DNA of 48,529 nucleotides, taken from the NCBI RefSeq assembly GCF_000518285.1, contig NZ_KI912415.1:1-48529 (forward strand), given 5' to 3'. A program made the translations under genes and the position numbers. The notes beneath the pieces are model-generated. The model did no database searches, was not told where the DNA came from, and worked only from the letters and a program-made list of their open reading frames with translations. The stretch's first letter is position 1. Every line of letters begins with the position of its first letter. This DNA comes from Williamsoniiplasma lucivorax ATCC 49196. GTDB taxonomy: Bacteria; Bacillota_I; Bacilli_A; Mycoplasmatales; Mycoplasmataceae. Positions 10,201-18,738 of the stretch are shown in pieces.

Positions 10201-11172
10201 ATGTACTCATTAAAAGATTTAAAAGAAGTTTTAAAAACTTCTGCAACCCAAACAATCATTTTCCCAGAAGGGGATGAAGCGAAAATCCAACAAACAGCAA
10301 CAATGCTTGTTGAAGAACAACTAGTTGATGTGATTTTGTTATTCAACAAAAAAACAGATATTCCAACTGGTTTAAATACACAAATCAAAGTTATGTCAGT
10401 TGATCAAATAGATGTCGCTCCATATATTGCAAAATTTATGGAAATTCGTGGTGATAAAACGAATTTAGAACAAGCTACTAAATTAATGCAACTAAGAACA
10501 TACATTGGAACAATGATGATTTTAGAACAAAAAGCTGATGCAATGGTTTGTGGTTTAACTTTCACAACAGCTGATACTTTACGTCCAGCACTTCAAGTTG
10601 TGAAAGTTAAAAAAGGGATGGCAATTGCTTCATCAGCTTTCATTATGAAAAAAGGTGAACAAGCATTTATTTTTACTGATTGTGCTTTAAATGTTAACCC
10701 TGATGCCAAACAATTAGCCCAAATTGGGATCATGGCGACTGAGTTTGCTAAAACAATGAATGTCACTAATCCTGAAACAGTTTTTCTAAGTTATTCAACT
10801 AAAGGATCTGGGGCTGGTGAGGCTGTTGATAAAGTGGCTCAAGCGATCAAAGAACTTGATGCCATCAAACCAGATTTTGCTTATGACGGAGAATTTCAAT
10901 TTGATGCTGCTTTTGTGCAAGAAGTGAGAATGAAAAAAGCACCAAATAGTAAACTAACAAAAGCAACCCCTGATGTTTTTGTCTTTCCAGAATTACAATC
11001 AGGAAATATTGGCTATAAAATTGCCCAACGTTTAGGTGGTTTTGATGCTGTTGGACCATTTATTTTAGGTTTAAATAAACCAATTAATGATTTAAGTCGT
11101 GGAGCAACACTGGAAGACATTTATGAAACTGCAATTTATACAGCGTTTCAAGCATTAAACTCACAAAATTAA
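10201..11172 (+). CDS. pta: phosphate acetyltransferase
   Basis: A 323-residue enzyme of the short Pta type, converting acetyl-CoA and phosphate to acetyl phosphate. Family features visible include FPEGDEAKIQQTA near the N terminus, MVCGLTFTTADTLRPALQVV, the IFTDCALNVNPDAKQLAQI region, and the C-terminal VFPELQSGNIGYKIAQRLGG with GPFILGLNKPINDLSRG. The ATG follows the pdhD stop by one base and has no separate promoter, so it is cotranscribed. Length matches single-domain Pta proteins. It passes acetyl phosphate to AckA, encoded 34 bases downstream. Confidence 0.95.
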   Translation: MYSLKDLKEVLKTSATQTIIFPEGDEAKIQQTATMLVEEQLVDVILLFNKKTDIPTGLNTQIKVMSVDQIDVAPYIAKFMEIRGDKTNLEQATKLMQLRTYIGTMMILEQKADAMVCGLTFTTADTLRPALQVVKVKKGMAIASSAFIMKKGEQAFIFTDCALNVNPDAKQLAQIGIMATEFAKTMNVTNPETVFLSYSTKGSGAGEAVDKVAQAIKELDAIKPDFAYDGEFQFDAAFVQEVRMKKAPNSKLTKATPDVFVFPELQSGNIGYKIAQRLGGFDAVGPFILGLNKPINDLSRGATLEDIYETAIYTAFQALNSQN

Positions 11173-11206
11173 TGTATTATCACAATTAGAAAAACAGAGG
11201 TAAAAA

Positions 11207-12391
11207 ATGATTTTAGTCGTAAATCCCGGATCAAGTTCCATTAAGTTTCAATTATTCGAAACTAACCACGCTCAACCAATTTCTATTCTAGAAGGAATAG
11301 CTGAAAGAATTGGGGTCGATGGCAATTTAGTGATGAAATTTCAAGGGCAAAAACATCAATGAAAAGTGATGATGCCCGATCATCTAACAGCTGTTAGTGA
11401 AATCAATGCTCACATGTTGGAATTGCAAGTAATCAAAGATAAAAAAGAAATTCAAGGAATTGGTTTTCGAGTGGTGCATGGCGGAGACAAACTGGTCCAC
11501 CCAATTATCATTGATGAACAAGTTAAAAAAGGGATTGAAGATAATTTTAAATTAGCCCCTTTACATAACCCTCCAGCACTTGTTGCAATTAATGCTTTTG
11601 AAAAACAATTTCATTTGCCAATGGTTGCTGTTTTTGATACAGCTTTCCACCAAACTCTTGACCCAGTTAATTATCTTTATCCTGTCCCATACACATGATA
11701 CAAAGAAAATAAAGTACGTAAATATGGTTTTCATGGGATTAGTTATGAATATATCACAACCCACATGAGTCAAGTGTTAAACATTCCCCAAGACAAATTA
11801 AATTTAATTGTTTGTCATTTAGGGAGTGGGGCAAGTATTACTGCGATTAAAAATGGTCAATCATTAGATACATCAATGGGGTTCACCCCATTAGCTGGAT
11901 TAATGATGGGCACTAGAAGTGGTGATATTGATGCTTCAATTGTTCAATACATGGTCAAAGAAACTGGCTTAGATGCCTTTCAAATTACTGATATTTTAAA
12001 TAAGCAAGCCGGTTTATTAGGAATGGCTGGGATGAGTGATATGCGTGATGTGACTGATGCTGTCCGTCGTCAAGAAGAATTACCAACCTTAGCCTGACAT
12101 AAATATTGTCGTGTGGTAGCTCGTTATCTTGTAGATTATGCTAATCAACTTGCTGGCAAAATTGATGCGATCATTTTTACAGCTGGAGTTGGGGAGAATT
12201 CTAAATCAACAAGAAAAGAAATCATCAAGCATGTTAAATTGTTAAATTTAACAATTGATGAAACTGCTAACGAAGCCAAATATGATGATTATCAGTTAAT
12301 CTCAACTGCCCAATCAGCATATCCAATTTATTGTGTGCGCACTAATGAAGAGTTAATGATTTGTCATCATACCTTAAAACTAGTTCAATAA
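11207..12391 (+). CDS. ackA: acetate kinase
   Basis: A 394-residue ASKHA-fold kinase that makes ATP and acetate from acetyl phosphate and ADP. Landmarks are the N-terminal phosphate-binding VNPGSSSIKFQLF, AVFDTAFHQTL, the HGISYEYIT motif, CHLGSGASITAIKNG, and the C-terminal FTAGVGENS adenosine motif. Three TGA codons (11359, 11696, 12095) are Trp. An AGAGG ribosome binding site precedes the ATG. It ends the nox-to-ackA cluster and is followed by a strong terminator. In mollicutes without a TCA cycle this is the main ATP yield beyond glycolysis. Confidence 0.95.
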
Positions 12392-12840
12392 AATTAAACA
12401 AACTATTAAATCTTAAAAATAATGATTAAAAAAGCAAAACCCCCACTTTTGAATGGAGGTTTTGCTTTTTTTATGAATCAATGAAGATTTGCTTGGATAA
12501 ATTGTTAGTTTTTAATAATTTGAAATTTTTTTTCTGTTTTTAACAAAAACAATTGACAAAACAAGATAAAAAAGAGATTTTATTCTATGGGTGTAAAATT
12601 AAGTCAAAAATTTACATATTAAATTAAAAGGAAACATAATTAAAAATTAAATAAATAATATGACACAATCGTGCTTTTTTGGATTGAAAAAGGCTCGTTA
12701 ACTAATATTCAAAAGCGATAATACAATGAATATGAATAAGATCAATAACTAGATGCTCATCTAAAAAATTAGATTTACACTTAGTTGCAAAGACAAAAAT
12801 AAAAATAATCAACTAGAAAGAATAAAACAAAATAAAAATT
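12392..12840 (+). other. intergenic region before the DUF285 lipoprotein
   Basis: Apart from the ackA terminator (12429-12473) it holds a consensus TTGACA at 12553-12558 but no -10 hexamer at 17-18 bases; TATTCT (12581) and TAAAAT (12594) are too far. No convincing small ORF is seen. The downstream gene has only a weak AGAAAG about 20 bases before its ATG. Confidence 0.4.
12429..12473 (+). terminator. rho-independent terminator after ackA
   Basis: A stem pairs AAAAAGCAAAACCCCC with GGAGGTTTTGCTTTTT across a short loop and ends in a run of Ts. It closes the energy cluster. Confidence 0.9.
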
Positions 12841-14577
12841 ATGAAAAAAACATTAATCTTCATAGGAATCACTGCCACAATAGGGCTGAATGTTTCTGCT
12901 GTTGTTGCTTGTAACAAGACAAAAAAATCAACATCACAAACTTCACCAGCCAATTATGATGCTTTAAAGCTTTTGATCGCTAATGCCAAAAAAATTAAAT
13001 TAAAATCAAAAACTTTCGAGGCATTCAATGAACTTAAAGAAGCTATTAAAACTGCTGAAAGCTTATCACAATCTTTAAAAAGCGAAGATCAAAAAAAGAT
13101 TGATGATACTTTAAGTACTTTAGAAAATGCCATTCAAACATTTAATAATTCTGGCAGACGTTTAGCTAGCAATGCTGAGCTTTTAAGACTAGTTAAATTG
13201 GGACAAGAAATGACTAGTCGAGATGATGTGCAACACTCCCCAGAAGATAAAGAAGCTCTTAGAAGGGAAATACATAGAGCTGAGAGGGTTTCGTTTTTTA
13301 GAGATTTAAAAAAACAAACCAATATTGATCAAGCAACTGCTTTTTTACAACATGCATTAAATGCATTTCAAGGTGTTGCAACTCAAAAAAGAGATTTAAA
13401 AGCATTTCAACATTACCTTGAGCAAGTATTCTATGCAAAAGAAGAATATTGAAATATTAATGATTTAATTCAAGCAATTAACGAACAATGCATTGATGTT
13501 ATTGGTGGAATAACTATTTCAGAAATGGGAATAGATGCATCATTAAATCCAGAACAACTTAATGTAAAAAAATTTAAGTTTACTGCATTAAATAAGTCAA
13601 GCTTTAGTGGAGAAGTTGAACTGTATCAAGTTTTGAATAAAGCTAATCAAAATAAAACTATTTACATTGAAGAAGTGACCAATAAAATTAAGTCTGCGAC
13701 AATAAGCGCCCCAGATAGAACAACAAAAATATTAAATATTGGTTGAGATATCAAGTTTAAAGCAGACACCATGCCGATTGGAGTTCAAAATGTTCCTAAT
13801 TATATCAGCCCACTAATAACAAATTTGGACGGTCTTTTTGGAAGAAGTCATATTGATGAATTTACAACTTTTAATCAAAATCTATCCAATTGAAATACTT
13901 CAAACATAACTCATATGAATTATGTCTTTCATAATGCAGCAAAATTTAATGGTGACATTTCCACTTGAGATACTTCCAAAGTAACAGCAATGAGTTTTAT
14001 GTTTTCTAATGCCCTTGAATTTAATGGTGATATTACAAATTGAAACACTTCAAACGTAACAAATATGTCTAGTATGTTTTGAGAAGCAAGAGCATTTAAT
14101 CAAGACCTGTCAGCTTGAAACACTGCCAATGTAGAGAATATGAGCACAATGTTTGCCGGAACAAGAGCGTTTAATGGTGACATTTCAGATTGAGATACGT
14201 CAAAAGTGGGAAATATGTATTCAATGTTTTATGGCTCATATTTATTTAATGTTGACATTTCTAATTGAAAAACAACTAATGTAAAAAATATGTCTTATAT
14301 GTTTTATCGTGCACGAGCATTTAATCAAAAACTTTCAAGTTGAGATACATCTCAAACAACAGATATGAGAAGAATGTTTGCTGAATCTTGAGTATTTAAT
14401 CAAGATCTTTCCACTTGAGATACAGCAAAAGTCACAAATATGAATGAAATGTTCAGTGAATCAAGAGCATTTAATCAAGATATTTCTAAATGAAATGTTG
14501 AAGCAGTTCTAGATTTTCGTGACTTTGCATCAGAATCTAAATTAATCCCAACCCATCAACCACCCAAATTTAGATAA
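12841..14577 (+). CDS. DUF285-repeat lipoprotein (larger paralog)
   Basis: A 578-residue predicted lipoprotein. The signal peptide ends at lipobox SAVVAC with Cys24. Residues about 38-100 and 118-185 are two helical segments resembling FIVAR modules (LLIANAKKI...LKEAIKTAESL...IDDTLSTLENAI). A middle domain includes VLNKANQNKTIYIEEV and SAPDRTTKILNIGWD. From 13870 come nine 75-bp units, each a 25-residue DUF285 repeat (FNQDLS.W.TS.V.NM..MF), whose Trp is encoded by TGA. The stop is TAA at 14575. DUF285 proteins are surface lipoproteins of unknown function in mollicutes, related to BspA-type leucine-rich repeats; adhesion or host binding is an inference. The ribosome binding site is weak. The next gene is a paralog. 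Confidence 0.85.
13870..14544 (+). repeat. nine DUF285 units of 75 bp
   Basis: Units begin at 13870 and every 75 bases after, each starting with TTTAAT (Phe-Asn). The last is degenerate after WNVEAV. Repeats of this size with near-identical cores can recombine within and between the paralogs. Confidence 0.85.
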
Positions 14578-14660
14578 TTTTTATTTTTTATTTTTTTCAC
14601 TAACTGATAAAACAAAATTAAAATTAAATTCATTAAATCAATAAAACTAGAAGGAAAATT

Positions 14661-16250
14661 ATGAAAAAAATAATAATGTCATTAGGAACAATTTCGACAT
14701 TAGGGGCGAGTGTGTCATCTATTGTTGCTTGTCAGAAAAGCGTCAAATCACAAGTTGAACCAATAGTTAATTACAATACTTTTAAGCTTTTGGTCTCTAA
14801 AGCAAAAGGAGTGAAATTAGGAACTAGAACTAGGCCAGCATTTGTTCAACTTCAAGAAGCGATTGCAGAGGCCGAAAGCCTATCCAAAAACTCAATATTT
14901 CTCGAACAAGCAAAGATTGATAAAGCTTGGATTAATTTGGAAAATGCGATTCAAGCATTTTACAATCCAAACCAACATTTAACCAACAATGCCGAACTTT
15001 TAAAACTAATTGAATTAGGAAAAGCAACACTAAGAATGGATCGTGTCGGACACACAAAAACAGCTATAGATAATTTGGGCTTGGAAATTGCCAGAGCCCA
15101 AATAATAAATCTTTTAGAACGAGAACAACAAGCAAAAATTGATTATGCAGTTGCTTTTTTAAATCACGCAATCAATACATATAAAGGTGTTTTAACACCA
15201 AAAATTGATTTACAAATAGTTCAATATGAGCTAGAAAAAAATTTTTATGAGATCGAAGAACATTGAAATGTTAATGCTTTATGTGATGCTCTCAATCAAG
15301 AAGGGATTGATGTTATGGATGGAATTACGGTTTCAGAAGTAACAATAGACCCACTACTCAACGAAGAAAGACTTGATATCAAAAAATTTGTCATGAGTGC
15401 ATCCAGTACATCGAGATTTACTGGAAACATTGCGTTATATCAAGTTTTAAATAAAGCTTGTCAAAATAAAACAATCTATATCGAAAAATTAACAGGTAAA
15501 ATTAGATCTACAGAGCAAAGTGCCCCAGATGAAACAACAGAAATATTAAATATTGGTTGAGATTCTCATTTTATAGCACACGCAATGCCAATTGAAATTC
15601 AAAAAATTCCTAATTATATTAGTCCTCTCATAACAAGTTTAGAAAATTTGTTCGATTCAAAAGAAAAAGTTGATCAACGAATAGTTTTTAATCAAAACCT
15701 TGCCAATTGAAATACGAGAAATATCACTAATATGCAAGGTGTGTTTCGAGGGGCAACAAGATTTAATGGTGATATTTCTACTTGAAATACTGCCAATGTA
15801 ATTACAATGGAAAACATGTTTTTTAGTGCATGAGCATTTAACCAAGATCTCTCAAAGTGAGACACATCAAAAGTACAAGACATGTCTGGCATGTTTTGTG
15901 ATACACGAGCATTTAACCAAGATCTTTCCAAATGAAATACTGCTAATGTGGAAAGTATGAGTCAAATGTTTACATCAACAAAAGCATTTAATCAAGATCT
16001 TTCAGATTGAAATATTGCCAAAGTCAAGAATATGTCTGGCATGTTTCAAAGAGCAGAATTATTTAATACCGATCTTTCCAAATGAAATACTGCTAATGTC
16101 AAACATATGGCAATGATGTTTTATCAAGCACAAACATTTAATCAAGATATTTCTCGATGAAATGTTGAAGGGATTGTAAGCTTTAACTTTTTTGCATTTG
16201 CATCTAAACTCATTCCAAGCCATCAACCGCCTAAATTTAGACAATTATAA
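14661..16250 (+). CDS. DUF285-repeat lipoprotein (smaller paralog)
   Basis: A 529-residue paralog of the preceding gene with the same architecture: signal peptide with lipobox SSIVAC (Cys24), two helical FIVAR-like segments, the middle domain with VLNKACQNKTIYIEKL and SAPDETTEILNIGWD, then seven 75-bp DUF285 units (15687-16211). Both proteins end in nearly the same sequence (HQPPKFR), showing tandem duplication. The ATG has a good AGAAGGAAA ribosome binding site, unlike its neighbour. All repeat Trp residues use TGA. A clear terminator follows. Surface exposure is predicted; the ligand is unknown. Confidence 0.85.
15687..16211 (+). repeat. seven DUF285 units of 75 bp
   Basis: Units begin at 15687 in 75-base steps with the core FNQDLSKWNTANV..M..MF. 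Several (15837, 15912, 15987) share long identical DNA stretches, a sign of recent unit duplication. Confidence 0.8.
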
Positions 16251-16282
16251 TCAATGACAAAGCCAACTTTATGAATTTAAAT

Positions 16283-16315
16283 GACAAAATATGACCACAT
16301 ATTTTGTCTTTTTTT
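16283..16315 (+). terminator. rho-independent terminator after the DUF285 pair
   Basis: GACAAAATATG (16283-16293), loop ACCA, CATATTTTGTC (16298-16308), then seven Ts. Confidence 0.92.
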
Positions 16316-16454
16316 ATGATCTCTTTTGTAGAGAAATAATGGCGGTAAAACTAGTTTTATCAAAAGCTGATATTTGAAAAAAACATTTTAATATTATATG
16401 TATTTAATTTTTATTGTACAATAACATAAGTTATAAAAAAGGAGGATAAACGCT

Positions 16455-16586
16455 ATGAAAAATTTAGTAAAAACACAAACACTTTCAAACTCAGAACAGT
16501 ATTTAATTTTAGAATGATTAGCTGTTGCGTTTTTCCAAACGCAAGCACAAGAAATTGTTCTTGAAACTGAATCTCTCTCCCTGTAG
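16455..16586 (+). CDS. 43-residue leader ORF upstream of the polyamine transporter operon
   Basis: An ATG at 16455 has a near-perfect AAGGAGG ribosome binding site nine bases upstream. The frame runs 43 codons with one TGA (Trp21) to TAG at 16584. The peptide is hydrophobic in the middle (YLILEWLAVAFF) and acidic at the end (ETESLSL). I recognise no domain. Two bases after the stop a strong hairpin begins, and only 36 bases then remain before potA, too few for a separate promoter. A leader peptide controlling potABCD is a reasonable inference; an independent small protein with its own terminator is the alternative. Confidence 0.6.
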
Positions 16587-16588
16587 TT

Positions 16589-16624
16589 AAAAACTTAAGC
16601 CAATATGCTATTGGTTAAGTTTTT
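16589..16624 (+). promoter_or_regulatory. attenuator-like hairpin before potA
   Basis: AAAAACTTAAGCCAATA pairs with TATTGGTTAAGTTTTT around loop TGC, with one bulged G. The descending arm ends in five Ts, so it can act as an intrinsic terminator between the leader ORF and potA. Confidence 0.75.
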
Positions 16625-16660
16625 AAATCTTATTTGTTTAAAAATAATAAAGGAGACATC

Positions 16661-17728
16661 ATGATGAGTAAAGAAACAAATAACATTATTGAGATGAGAA
16701 ACGTGACCAAAGAATATGATGGACAAGTAATTCTGAAAGGAATTAGTTTTAATATTCATGAAAGTGAATTTATCACTTTATTAGGTCCATCTGGATGTGG
16801 TAAAACCACAACTTTAAGAATCATTGCTGGTTTTGAAAAACAAAACTCTGGTGAAGTGTTTTTCGAAGGTAAAGATTTAACACCAATTCAAATCAATAAA
16901 AGACCAATCAATACTATTTTTCAATCATATGCATTATTTCCACATTTAAATGTGTTTGATAATATTGCCTTTGGTTTAAAAAACAAAAGAACCAAACCTG
17001 AAATCATTGAACGTGAAGTGATGAAACAAATTCGTTTAGTAGGATTAGAAGGTCATGAAACTAAAAAAATTAACGAATTAAGTGGAGGGCAAAAACAACG
17101 TGTGGCGATTGCTAGAGCTTTAGTTATGAAACCGCGTGTCCTTTTACTTGATGAACCAATGGCAGCTCTAGATGTCAAATTAAGACGTCAAATGCAAGAA
17201 GAACTAAAACGCTTGCAACAAGAAATTGGGATTACTTTTATTATGGTTACTCACGACCAAGAAGAAGCTTTAACAATGAGCGATCGTGTGGTTGTCATGA
17301 ACGAAGGCGCAATCCAACAAATCGGGACACCACAAGAAATTTATAATGTTCCGGAAAATGCTTGGGTGGCACATTTTGTTGGGACATCAAATCTAATTGA
17401 TGATGGTAAATTTATCAAAGATCACGAAGTGCAAATTGATGGTAAAAAATTCGAATGTTTAGATACTAACTTTGGGATTAATGAAGAAAATATTGATATT
17501 ATTATTCGCCCTGAAGATTTAGAATTTCGTAAACCAAATACTGGTTATTTTAATGGCGAAATTATTCAAGCAACTTTTAAAGGTGTGTATTTTGAATATT
17601 TAGTTGAGACTAAAAAAAGAACTTGATTAGTCCAATCAACATTGGAAAAAGAAATTGGTGAAAAAGTAGCGATTAAGTGAAACTCACCATCATTTATTCA
17701 TGTAATGTGAAAACAAATTGAGAATTAG
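16661..17728 (+). CDS. potA: spermidine/putrescine ABC transporter ATPase
   Basis: A 355-residue ATPase: Walker A GPSGCGKT, Q-loop FQSYALFPHLNV, signature LSGGQKQR, Walker B LLLDEPMAALD, H-loop VTHDQEE, then a C-terminal TOBE-like regulatory domain. The closing part reads through TGA codons at 17624 and later to TAG at 17726. I take the ATG at 16661 because AAAGGAG lies five bases before it; an in-frame TTG at 16634 is upstream of that site and inferior. It energises uptake of polyamines through PotB and PotC. Next to potB with five bases between them. Confidence 0.93.
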
Positions 17729-17733
17729 AGGTT

Positions 17734-18738
17734 ATGATGAAAAAAAATAAAGACCTTGAAGTAGTTAATCAATTTGATGCTAAAGAATTAGATCAAGCAA
17801 TTGATCAACAACTTGAACAAACTGAAAGTTCAAAAAAACGTTTACGCATTTCTGAATTAAAGAAAAGTTTCAGTGAAACCAAATTGTTCAACTTTACCAA
17901 AGGTAAAGTTTGGCCAATTCTCTTACCATTTTTTGTGGTGATGATTGTTTTGATCATTCTTCCACTAATTTCGATTGTTGTTTATGCTATTGTTCAGCCA
18001 ACAGGGAATTCAATTATGTTTAAAATTAGTTTAGAAAATTTTATTAAATTTTTTACAACTTCAAACATTTTTGTCGCGATGATGCTCTCAATTGCTTATG
18101 CAGTTGTCTCATCAATTATTTGTGTGGTTGTTGGTTATCCGATTGCTTTAATGATGGCTAACACACGCTCAAAAATTTTGACTAGAAATATGTGAGTTTT
18201 AGTCACAATGCCAATTTGAATTTCGATGCTTTTAAAAGTCTTGGGATTACAATCATTCTTTTATTTGGTATCACCCACCACTATTGGGACACCAATTGCA
18301 ATTATTGTGGGAATGGTTTATATGTTTCTTCCATTTGCGATCACCCCAATTTACAATGCTTTAGAATCTAGAACTTTAGATTTAGAAGAAGCAGCTAAAG
18401 ATTTAGGAATGAGCTCTCACAAAACATTCTGATCAATCACCTTTAGAGGTTCAATTCCTGGTGTGATTACTGGATTTACTTTAGTAATCGTGCAAGCAGC
18501 AACATCACTAATTGTTGTCCACTATTTAGGGGACGGAAAAATTAACTTGATTGCAAGTGTGATTGAATCATATTTCTTTAAAGGAAATAATTTTGGATTT
18601 GGTGCTGCCATTAGTGCAGTCTTAACTGTTCTTATTTTCTTAGTTATTGTGATCGGAAGAGTAATTTCCAATCGCTTTGAATTTAAAGGAGGGAAGAAAA
18701 AATGAAGAAATTCTTCAAGAGTAGCTATTTCGCAATAG
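17734..18738 (+). CDS. potB: spermidine/putrescine ABC transporter permease PotB
   Basis: A 334-residue permease. About 70 N-terminal residues are charged and cytoplasmic (Glu/Gln/Lys-rich), longer than in model PotB proteins. Six membrane segments follow, with the EAA loop near LEEAAKDLGMSSHKTF for contact with PotA. Under table 4 the gene runs through TGA at 18703 for eleven more codons to TAG at 18736, so it overlaps potCD by 37 bases. The sequence AATGAAG at this point is a classical ATGA stop-start overlap in the standard code, suggesting that the old stop became a Trp codon. TGA codons at 18193, 18217 and 18430 are Trp. Confidence 0.9.

Noticed and set aside
13845-16211. CRISPR array in the regularly repeating DUF285 region
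   Set aside because: The 75-bp repeats are coding, in frame and without unique spacers of constant length; no cas genes are present.
16634-16661. TTG start of potA at 16634
   Set aside because: The ribosome binding site AAAGGAG lies downstream of it and five bases before the ATG at 16661.
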